Source: Thamnaconus septentrionalis
Lineage: Eukaryota > Chordata > Actinopteri > Tetraodontiformes > Monacanthidae
Direction of reading: 5' to 3'
Assembly (NCBI GenBank): GCA_009823395.1
Contig: CM020516.1
Coordinates: 9,614,001-9,678,000 of the forward strand
Length of the DNA stretch: 64,000 bases
Part shown: positions 1 to 26,553 of the stretch, piece by piece
Layout: the number at the start of each line of letters is the position of its first letter
Position numbering within the stretch: the stretch's first letter is position 1
Notes under the pieces: model-generated
The model's input: only the letters and a program-made list of their open reading frames with translations
Told to the model about the DNA's origin: nothing
Databases searched by the model: none
Made by a program: the position numbers and the translations under genes

Positions 1-15821
<15,821 letters not shown>

Positions 15822-15825
15822 CCTC

Positions 15826-15827
<2 letters not shown>

Positions 15828-15903
<76 letters not shown>
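15828..15903. repeat. (TG)38 microsatellite in the SLK 3' UTR
   Basis: A 76-bp TG tract begins 7 nt after the TAG stop codon, so it lies in the mature mRNA. Confidence 0.97.
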
Positions 15904-15906
<3 letters not shown>

Positions 15907-17568
15907 GGATGTGCTCACACGCTCCCCCTACTGGTGACGCTGCTTCTGATAAATATGGAATAATGTCCTCACTGCTTTGACTCCAGCTGTCAGGGAGCTG
16001 TTGTGCCTCCGCTGGCTCGCTTAATCACATCTTCTCAGCTTTTTTTGGAGAGCTGGTTGGGGGTGCAGGAAATGTGCGCTGGTCCGAAATGCACTTTCTC
16101 TGAGCATGTTTGAATTAAAAAAAAGAAGACGAAAAAAAGTTTGCAGTTGGTATCTAAGGCCAGTTATGCTAAGCAGTTGTGCAGCGTGAACGATCTCCGG
16201 TGCCTCGCGTCCCGCACTCGGATCCTTCCTCCGTTGCTTCAGTTCTGCTTACAGCCCCGCCCACCTCCCCTCCTGAATGTCTTGCACTTCAATTCTAGCA
16301 TTTTTTTTTTAATTTTTTTTTTTTACTCATGATCATTATATGCTGAGAGATTATTTTTAATCATTTCGCACAAAACTAGTGATGAAGCCAAATCTTATTT
16401 TGCTGCATGTAAGGCAGAACTGGTTCACGGGGAAGTGCAAAAGGAATCCGATTTCAAAAAAAGAAGAAAAAAAAAGTGATGGCAAGACTGTGTTGTCTGT
16501 GTTGCGTGTGCAGTGTCTAATGTTGTTGTGAGAGTCATAAACAGCAGCGTGACTTGATCATAAGGCAGAAAGAATCCATGTTAAGAGGAATGTCCTGTGT
16601 GTGCGCGTGTGTGTGTGTGTGTGTTTGATCTCACTCACTGTTCATCTACATAATGGAAACGTAATGAGGTTACATCCTGAGGAGAACACAAGAATAACTT
16701 GCGTTCGTACATTATTTCATTTAGTTTCATTTAAGTTGAAACACATTGGTGACTTGTTACATTTCATAGCTTTTTTTGCTTTGTTTTTTTAATTCAACAT
16801 AAGAGAGAATCACGTCTTGGAAATGAACTCGAGCAGAATTGAATGCCTGCTAGTGAATTATGAAAACACGATAACCATAGGAATGTAAAGCTGTTGCATT
16901 TGCACTGTTTGCCACTTAAACTAAAGATTTCAAATATATAAAAAATATGCAGTAACGAACTCCATTGACAACAAGGCACCTTTTTCTCACCTGAGCCGAT
17001 TCCAACTGCAAGCCCGACGGAATTCCTTCAGCAATTTGCAGTTTTAGTTTTTCTTCCTCCACCATTTATTTTGTCTGCCCTCAAGTATTTCATCAACACT
17101 TTGTTTTTCTTATATGTACTCCTGATGTATTGATGCTGTAATGTCTCTCAAGCGAGAGAGAGAGACCAGTGTTATTGGAATGATGAAATGTTAACTGTGT
17201 GATATTCAATAATGCAAATTGATGTTGATTGCTGTATTTTATGGGCAAATCATCCATGGCTCACAAACTGAGACCTACTTTAATAAAGCCCCGAGTTTAT
17301 TTTGCCATGTCTGCACACGTCTGAGTTTCCACATGCTGACATTAACTTTGAACCGTCTTGTCACCGATGCTGGATCACTGTCGGGATTTTTCCTGAGACC
17401 TCGTCTTGTGAATGGCACCACGGGGTTCAAATCTCTTTTATCATCTGTTAAGTTGCAGCATTATTTGACCTTCGAACAGCATAACTATTCTTAATATATG
17501 CATTTTGATGTCAGTTGAAATGTATTTAAAGTGTCTTTATAAATTGACATTTTTTTTTTCTTGCTGTA

Positions 17569-17574
17569 AATAAA
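17569..17574 (+). terminator. slk: SLK poly(A) signal AATAAA
   Basis: A canonical hexamer sits in a T/A-rich context just before the start of the COL17A1 3' end on the other strand. Confidence 0.7.
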
Positions 17575-17635
17575 ATGTCGATGGTTTATTTGAAGGAGCG
17601 CAGAGTGTTTTTCCAAAAATAGTCCAAAAAATAGA

Positions 17636-17641
17636 TTTATT
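17636..17641 (-). terminator. col17a1: COL17A1 poly(A) signal (AATAAA on the minus strand)
   Basis: TTTATT on the plus strand reads AATAAA for COL17A1 about 865 nt after its stop codon. A second copy is at 17585-17590. Cleavage would fall about 20 nt further on, almost touching the SLK cleavage site. Confidence 0.55.
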
Positions 17642-18504
17642 AGTGTGTCTCAAACATGTTCAAATGTCAAGAAGCTGAAAACATGTAAAACACAGCGATG
17701 GAATAGTTTATAATTTAATTCATCTAACACACTGGACTGTATGAAGTAAAAAGTTTTCAGTGGGCTTACAGCCAAATATTAAATTATGAGCAACTTCTTT
17801 TTAAGGTCCTAAATTCTTTTCACCACACAACCAGACAGACAAACATTCTGACTAACTTTCAACTCGACAATTGGATCCTTTCAGTGGTGCGTTGCTGTCT
17901 ATTGTGTTTGAAGGGTTGAATATTGCCACATTGGAAATCTTCGCAGGTGCTTGAAGGCTGGAATTTTGCATGAATCACATAAAATGTGTAAAAAATATTT
18001 TTTTAAAGAAAAAATGAAAGTTGATTTTAGCACAAAATGAATAATCCTCTATACAACATAATCCTCACACACAAATAATACAAAACACACAGGAGACACC
18101 CGAGTTACACAAGCAGTGGAAAAACGATGCAAAGTGCAAATAACATACCAGCAATTAACAAACAAAAACACCACCTGCTCCTGAACGTCTTAATGTAAGC
18201 TTCTAACTAGACAAAGGACACCTCGAACATCCTCATGTTAATAAGAACAGAGGTCTGTGTTACACAAACACCGACCAGCAGCTGGAGCTATTCCTCTACT
18301 GAAGCGATAATAAATCAACGTGAAGGGAACGCCTCAAAATTTCTCAAAGAGTTTTCGGACTATTTTCCACAAATGGCAAGATTACGGACTACGCTTTGAA
18401 CTTGCTAGCTTTGCTACAGCTGATCCTGAAAATGGAACAAGAAAAGTCAGATGAATAAAAAAAAAAAAATGAAATGTGACATGACCCAGTAGTATTTCAG
18501 CCCG
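17642..18504 (-). other. col17a1: COL17A1 3' untranslated region
   Basis: AT-rich non-coding sequence follows the COL17A1 stop codon. I see no exon, RNA gene or repeat of note in it. Confidence 0.6.
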
Positions 18505-18560
18505 TTAGCCTCTGCCAGCTTGACGGCGATCCCTCTTGCGGCGACCAACCAGTTCCCTGC
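18505..18560 (-). CDS. col17a1: COL17A1 last coding exon
   Basis: In the collagen frame this exon encodes [18 protein letters not shown] and then TAA, a basic tail comparable with the Arg-rich end of mammalian collagen XVII. The collagen frame of the preceding exon ([14 protein letters not shown]) fixes the phase. A neighbouring frame is also open (see findings). Confidence 0.75.
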
Positions 18561-21500
18561 CTGAAACTGACGGAGAAAACAAACGACAAGGCTCAGTGAC
18601 GTGTGCGTTTAACCCCAGACGTTTCCGAAGAGATTTAGCTGCGCAAATAAACACACACCTGCTTCCCGCTTTTGCACATTGTGCGGAACTTGAACAGTGT
18701 ACGACCCTGGTAGTCCTGGTAAACCTGGGCGTCCTGTTTCACCTGTCGGCATCAAAAACCGCTTAGATTTGCCTCTTGCATGTCATTCCTGTCTGCTTCG
18801 TTCAGTTGAAACATACCCTTTTCACCTCTGGGACCCGGGTATCCTCTTTCTCCCTTTGGTCCAGTGCCTCCTGGACGTCCGGGTATGGTTCCATGGGCTG
18901 CGCAAAAGCAAAATTAGTGGAAAAAAACACGATCATGCAGATTCTTTACACAGATCAAAAGTTTCAAGATCACTAAACACTTGAATAAACACAATGATAA
19001 GTCATCGCTGTGTGTGCTCACTTCTGAAGAACTCCATGAGGTCAGCGGTGACATTGCCATAGGCACCGATGACCCGGCTGTAACCAGGTGGCCCCGCGGG
19101 TCCCGGTGGACCAGGCGGGCCCTGAATCGCTCGCACATTTGCCTTCAGTGGTCCCTCGACAATATATTCCTGCAGCAGGCCTTGATCTGCAGGGATAATT
19201 TAGCAATTTTAAGTATGGAATATAATAGAATAGAACGTCTTATTAATCCCACATTGTTGAAATTGGCATAATTATAGGAACAAGATGTAGTGCAGAGAGA
19301 AGGAAAATTATATTATTAAAAAAAAGAAAGAAATAAAATAAAATATTTATAGAATAAGAAGGAAAAAAAAACAGATCAAGTCAAGTCAAGAACGTCTGCT
19401 CACTCTTGATGTAGTCTGTGACCCTCCTGGCGACGCTGGAGTAGTCCATGGCCTCTGCCACCCTGCTGACGTCCACCTCCAGGCCGTGGTTCGAGCTGCC
19501 CTGAGTGTAGCTCTGGCTGTGCTGCGTGTAGCTCTGGCTGTAGCCCGGCTCTCCACGCTCTCCACGCTCCCCTCTGTGGCCCCTGGGTCCTTGAGGCCCA
19601 GGTGGTCCGATGATGGTACGGCGAACATTGTCACCTGAGGAAAAAAAAAAATCACGTTTATCACGGCGGTGGTGAAACGTATAATCGTGTCGGTTGCCTC
19701 CAGTCGCTTACTGGTCAGATATTCCTGGACCTCAGCGCGGATGCTCTCCCGAGGGAAGTTCCCACTGTAGGTCACTGAGCCGGAGTAGCCGCCACCTGGT
19801 GGACCCTGTGGGCCCTGTGGGCCTTGAGGACCAGGGGGACCCTGAAGGCCTCTAAACCCAGAGCCTGAGCACAGTTTAATCCAGTGTTAGTGAATAGAAA
19901 GGAAGGAAATGGAAATAAGCCTTTGAATTCTCTTGGAAATCTCACCTTGCAAGTAACGCTGGATCTCCTCCAAGCTGTAGCCGCGACCTCCTGACCCGTA
20001 CACAGTGGCAGAGACCCCTGGTGGCCCCTGGGGTCCTGGAGGACCGGGTAGTCCGGGGACGCCGGGAGGACCCTGTTGCACAGCAGTGCTGATCCATGAG
20101 CGGAACTCTGAATCTGAGGAGGTGAAGACAGCGGAGAAGTGATGAGTGACTCACATTTTTAATGTTGCCAAACTGACACTTGGACCGCATGAGTTAGAAA
20201 ATAGTTACTTCTCATGAGAGCAGAGTAGTCGATCGTTGCAGTGGTGAAGCCAGAGACCCCTGCACCAGCAGGACCAGGAGGACCAGGTGGACCGGGTGGA
20301 CCTCTAGCGATCCCTCTATCTGAAAAAGACAACCATGGGATTTGACCAGTGTGGCCCAGGATCTGGTCTTTAAGTGACGCTTTCATTCTGCACCTACCGT
20401 TCATGATGTTGAAGAGATGCAAGGCTATCTCATCCACGCTGTAAGAGGCTGAAATGCCCACTGATGATCCTGGTGGTCCCGCCGGTCCCTGTGGTCCAGG
20501 TGGTCCTGCAATGTATCTCCTCACATCTTCTCCTACAGCGAAGCAACGAGACGGAGAAGGTTGGGTGAGAAAACTGTCTTTGTAAAATGACAATCCTGCC
20601 TGCTCCAAATCAGACTAGAGTGGATACGGCGGTTTTAGCACAACTAGATTGTATTTGTGACATTACTGATGATGGTTTTTATTCCTACAGTATAGGTCAC
20701 CACATGGCGGTAACTATGAATCAAAGCCCCTTGCAGAGTCATCTCAAACAAGTGCTGTACTTACTCTGCAGCAGGGCGATCAGAGCGGTGACCGACAGGG
20801 ATCCAGAACCAGGTCCAGGAGGGCCAGGTGGTCCCGGAGGACCTTGGATACCAAGGCTGAGGCCAGAGCCAGAACCTGAAGTTGGACCACGTCGTTAATG
20901 ATGTCTCACAATCACCGCTACAAACCAAAAGCAGGGGAGGCGTGAAGTCTTACGCTGGATGTATGCGATGATTCGAGTTGAGATGTCTTCCAGAGAGCCG
21001 GAGAAGGTTCCAGGGACTCCTGGAGGCCCGGGTGGACCTTGAGGTCCTGGGCTTCCGACCAGCCTGCTTCTGGCTGAATGGACAAATAAAACGTGTTCAC
21101 ACACCACTGTGACCCCACAAAGCTCTTTACTCCAAAAAAAGCCCAAAACTCTTACTTATGTAGCTGGAAATGTACTGCTGGATCTCAGTGGAAGTAGCAA
21201 CAGGCCCTGGAGGTCCTGCAGGACCTGGAGGGCCAGGAGGACCAGAGGTGACCGAGATGGAGCCTGGATGAGGTTAAGTGAGGTTATGGAGACGAATCAG
21301 AAGAGATATGTTAGCTTTTTTTCAGCATTGTAATTTCTTAATAGGAGAACTGTGAGATTGTTTTACCTCTTGAAGAACCAGGAAGTCCAGGGTCGCCTAA
21401 AGGAAATAGATAAAAAAAACAAATATCACAAATCATTACTATCATTCTAATGTGTCTCCTGGCTGGAATACATCTTGACTGGCTCTAACATATAAGATCA

Positions 21501-24500
21501 ATGCATTTAGATTGTACAGAATTTCTTAGGCGGTCACCTTTGAGTCCTTGCAGCCCTGGAAGTCCAGGAGCTCCTGGTGGGCCGGGGGGTCCAGGGATGC
21601 CGTGTCCTCCACTATAAGTCGACACTGGGAGGACAAAAACAAACACATACCGTTTCCTACTCATTCTCAGCCCGGTGGTGATCTGGTAACACTGCTAATG
21701 TTTCTGAGTGGTGTCAGGATGCAGACCTCTCTCAGAAGTAGTTCCCGGGATCCCTGGGATTCCTGGTGGACCCTGTTGGCCTGGTTCACCTGATCAATGC
21801 ATATGAGCCACAGTTATTTTACTACGGCCCATCTTCTCAAAAATCTGAGGTTGGCTAATATCAGAGTGTTTGAGTGTTACCTTGATACCCTCTTGGTCCA
21901 ATAGAACCTGCAATAGTGGTGGAGATGGTGTGGTTACATACCTCCAGGGGATTAATGATGGGTTTCAGTACAGTGTCTTTAAAAAAAATGGCATTACCTG
22001 TTGCTCCCTTAGGCCCAGAGGGTCCAGGTGGTCCAGGTGGTCCACTGTAAATAGTTCCTGTTTGACGAAGAGGAACAGATGTTTAAATCACCCCATCAGT
22101 CGTCTCATTTTGTTTCATATAAGTATTTCTCCTGCTGGCCCCGCCCACCATATAATCAAGGCTGTATTCCCTGTGGTGCAACACTGAGGCCTGACAGTGA
22201 TTGCTGCAAAAGCTGAAAGCTGCACAGCTGAAACTGAATTCCCAATCAATTACCTTTTAATTGCACCTGTGTGTTTTATTCAGAGTGACGCGTCAATATG
22301 GTTGAAGGGAGAAAAGTCGATTAATCTTGTTTACAATCAGAGGTTTTCTGTCAAGTGTTGACAGATGTTTTTGTAGAAAAAGCAAACAGGAGCCGTAAAA
22401 ACACAGCTGTAAGTGCTCATTGGAACTAAGGCAAAAAATACATTATACATTTATGTAATCAGCTCTAAATTTTCTGAGGCCAAATCCAGTTAAAGAACCC
22501 GCTCAACTTTTAGATCATACCAGAGCTGGACGCATAGCCTGTGTCTCCCTTCTCTCCTTTGGGTCCGGGTCTTCCATAACCTGAGCAGCAAAAAAAAGTT
22601 CAAAGTTCATTTTTTTATTAGTCTATACTTTTAAGATCAACCTCAGATGAATCATTGAGCTCTAGGACTTACCAGTAGGTCCAGGAGGTCCTGGAGGCCC
22701 TTGTCTTGAATCACCTGATGGTGAACAGATTGTCAATTCAGTCAGTGGCTCAGTTGTCACAGCATTTTTAAGATCCTCCTCAAGACAAGAGATGCCTTGA
22801 AGAATAACACAACCAGAGAAGTTGTAGGATGACATGGTGTTGGCGTTGTGTGTTTTGTGTGTCAGTTACCAGGACGTCCAGGAGGACCAGGTGGGCCAGG
22901 TGGACCAGGTGGACCATGTAGAGCGGTCACCACGGAAGATCCCACAGAGCCAAATTGCCCTGAATCACAAACAAACACGAAATAATTGAAGAAACCACTG
23001 AGAAAAAATGATAACAAAACATAAAATTTTGACTTGCTTTGTTCTAATAGTGTTGCTGATGTGCTCTATCAGTCAATCATAACTTTTTACCTCTTGGATA
23101 TTAATAAAGCATACTACTCGTTTCCACTAGGGGGCGGCAAAGTGTTCTATTTCTTTCAACTTGTAAATTTTAGCCTCACACACTGCACAAAATGTGGAAA
23201 ATAGTTTCTCCATCCTTAATAGAAGCTGCTGGTGAATCAAATAGGATGTGGGTAGTAATTGACCAACAGAGATCAGATTCAGAGGAATTAGCTTTGTGTC
23301 TGACATGCAGTAAAAGAGTCAGAGTGGCAATTTACTGTGGTAGTTTAAGATCTTTGGACCCAAGCAGACAGGGTGAACATGCAAAGACATTCACACAGAA
23401 AGTGTGAAGCGTTTGCTTGTGAGGATACACGGCTAACCACTATGCCACCATGCAAGCCATAGTAAATCCCTGAGATTAAAAGTAGAAAAGCAACTTTGGT
23501 AGGTCTTTGGTAGGTCTTTGGTAGGTGTGTTTTTTCTGTTGTTTTTTAAAAAAGTTTTTTAAAAAGTTGTCAGCGTGCTCACTCTCGGCCGTGCTTGAGC
23601 TGATACTTTCAGACGTTCTGACTGATGTACTATGGTCTCCAGAATATCCCCGGTCACCTTTCGGGCCTACAGGAACAAACCAAACACACAGTCTTGAAGT
23701 TGTATTGTTACCGTTCCCAGACTGAAAAGCTCTCGATGGGAACAAGAAACCTACCAGGATGACCAGGCAGACCAGCAGGACCAATCGGGCCTGAGGAGGC
23801 AAATCAAGACATAGACAGCACTGATTATATATATCGTAATAATGGGTCACACTGAAATCGTTTGGCCTTGACGTGTTCAAAAACACGCAAGGCTAAAGTC
23901 GTGTCAGCTTCCGAACCTGACAACCCTGGAGGTCCGGCAGACCCTGGAGGACCAGCAGGTCCTGGTGGTCCTGGGATGCCGACAGAAGAGAGTCCAGCTA
24001 CAAGATAAAGGAAACAGTCAGGCACCCTGTTTTAAAAAGTCAGGTTTATTTTGACATATAGGGTTTATTATGATCTCTCACCTGCATTGATGATCCTTCC
24101 TGCTTGTCCAGTTTCACCTGAAGCAGACATTTGTTGTTTTTGTTTCTTAATTTGTTAAATCAGGCTCACATGTTAAAGTTTGTAAGGCCTCAAAAAGGCA
24201 GGTGCTTCTGTACCTTTAGATCCAGGTTGTCCCGGATTCCCTGGTATTCCTGACAGAAAGACAAATGCACAGTGTCTTAAACACACTGTATGAAGATTAA
24301 AAAAAATCTAATATTAACAGCAATTCATACCAGGAGGTCCTTGGAGCCCAGGTGTTCCTGCGGAGGGGAAGCAGATTTAATTACTTCTGATTTTATTATT
24401 CACTGATTAATGAAATCATCATCAAACTCTTTGGATTAGTCATAGTTTACCTGGGAGACCAGAATCTCCAGGAGGTCCAGTGGGGCCTCTGAGTCCAGGT

Positions 24501-26553
24501 GGACCTGGAGGTCCCTGGTCACCTAAGGGTCACGTATGATTTATGACAATCAATGATGCTTTATTGTCAATCTCTAAAAACACAGAGTGTTCACAGAGAG
24601 AGGAAGTTTTCCTCTTGACTTATTATTGATATATTCATTGTGGAGGTTTTCTAATCATATACAGTCTCCTGCTTATGTATACAAATGAGTAAATTTACCT
24701 CTAGACCCTTTGGAACCGTCGGCACCAGAATAGCCTGAGAACACAAAAATAAATACCAACTTGTTTATGGAATGAATCAAAAGTAATTAAGAACAAGTTG
24801 CGAGACAATGACGCCCTCTAGTGGGTTATGTTGATTCATACCCTTCAAATGCCTGAGAGGAAATTAATTTTGACATTCACCTGAAGTACAACCAAACAAT
24901 AATTTATATTATCGCTCAGTTTTGAATAATTATTCTAAAAAAACCCAGCAACAGACACTGTTTGCAGTTTCAGTTTTGTTTTGCTGCCTTTCTTGATTTC
25001 AGTTTTACAAGTGGACCAAACTGAGGTCACATCAGGTTTAATGAGCTATTGTCTGTGTCTGAAAGTCAAAAGACTCACCAGTTGACCCTTTGGCTCCTTT
25101 CTCTCCAGCTGGTCCAGGTGCACCAACTGAACCAGAGTCACCTAGAAAGATGGCACCAGAGCTGGATTAGAAAACACCTCTGAACACATAAACCAAAGTC
25201 AAAACATCAGCTTCACAACACCGTGGTTCACTTCAGGAACCTGCACTGACCTTTGGGACCTCTGAGACCTCCATCACCAGGTTCACCTGAAATCAAACCA
25301 CACTCAGAAAAATGTTCGAAAGACAGAAAGTCCTCTGACAGCCTGACAGAGTTCCAACAAACCTTTAAGTCCAGGACTTCCTGGAATTCCTCTGTCGCCT
25401 GCACACGGACCAGAAAGAACATGAACGTTACACCACGTAAATAAAGAGAAACGAACTGATTCCATTTTACTTATCCACGTGACTCACCTTTGAAGCCGGG
25501 CGCCCCTGCCTCACCACGGAAACCCAGCTGACCTGATTGATATATAACACATACAATGTTAATGCACCGGAAGCAATAACCTAATCATTATTTTCAGATA
25601 CTGCAGGTAAATTTTGAGATGAATGCTGGTGCTTGACCTGGTGGCCCAGGAAGTCCAGGAACCCCTGGTGAACCTGCCAAAGGTGAAGGAAGGAAGTGTT
25701 GCACAGCAAGAGAAGACAGTTAGTGGCTGTTTTAAGACATTTCTAAAGAAACACTCCAGTGGTCTTGTGAGATTTTAATCAAACACAGGTTTTCTTATGA
25801 CAAAAGATGTTCATCAATCTCACCTTTGGATCCAGCATCACCAGGATTACCTGCAAAAAACCAAACCAATGATGTCATGATTCCATATAAATAACTATTT
25901 ATCTACATCACTGACAATTAAAAAGGTTCAATTCTGTCACAGCTGTCTGCTTACCTCTGTCACCTTTGAACCCTGGTTCACCTCTGGGGCCTGCAGGTCC
26001 GTCACGACCCCTAATTCCAGCGACGCCGTCCAACCCGTGATCACCTGAACAGATTTGTTTTGTTTTTTTAATTGTTAATCAGCTGAGCAACATGGCTGCT
26101 TTGTATATCAATCATCATGATTTAGTTTTTATCACCTTGATGTCCTTTCTGCCCTCTAGGTCCCTCAGGTCCCATACCACCTGAGGTCAAAGGTCGACAA
26201 ATTAAAATGGTGAAAAGCAGTGCAGAGAAAATACAAACTTTTATTTTTTTTTTAGGATTATTCATCATTCCTTACCAGACGGTCCAGCTTCTCCTGTTAC
26301 AAGAGAAAACAAACAGTGTTTGTTGAGTAAAAAATAAATTAAAAAAGGCACATCACCAAATTAACACTTGAAAGGACAGTGTGCTTCCAAACCTTTAGCT
26401 CCACTGTCCCCTGAAATAACAAGAGGACAAAAGAATTCAGTGTTAAGCAAATGGATTAATAATATGGATCGTTGCCTCTGAATATTAAGGCAGGAAATAT
26501 TAAAGTATCACCTTTAGGTCCAGGCAGTCCTCTCTGGATGGTCGCCAGGTAAC
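18505..26553 (-). CDS. col17a1: COL17A1 collagenous ectodomain exons (39 exons)
   Basis: Exons in transcript order: 26512-26553, 26393-26410, 26276-26293, 26136-26180, 25955-26044, 25824-25850, 25638-25673, 25488-25532, 25363-25398, 25251-25286, 25079-25141, 24699-24734, 24451-24522, 24331-24357, 24214-24249, 24082-24117, 23917-23997, 23755-23790, 23583-23666, 22870-22959, 22673-22714, 22521-22580, 21998-22057, 21881-21907, 21727-21789, 21538-21624, 21367-21396, 21156-21263, 20954-21073, 20765-20875, 20398-20532, 20209-20319, 19946-20113, 19712-19864, 19404-19634, 19022-19186, 18817-18897, 18659-18742, 18505-18560. Most encode Gly-X-Y triplets; many are 27, 36 or 45 nt, and two are only 18 nt. 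The last dozen mix short collagen blocks with non-collagenous spacers carrying D/E-I..Y motifs ([24 protein letters not shown]), as in the mammalian C-terminal NC domains. Exon 19404-19634 holds a small SQSYTQ duplication. Confidence 0.93.

Larger units (their letters stand above)
15822..17590 (+). other. slk: SLK 3' untranslated region
   Basis: Non-coding sequence follows the SLK stop codon. AATAAA signals lie at 17282-17287 and, most distal, at 17569-17574, giving a 3' UTR of about 1.5 or 1.8 kb. It holds a long TG repeat right after the stop. No other gene is seen. Confidence 0.75.

Noticed and set aside
19205..19380. AATAGAATAGAA..TTATTAATCCC stretch as a mobile element
   Set aside because: It resembles fish repeat tails, but no boundaries or duplication are visible; left as unclassified intron sequence.
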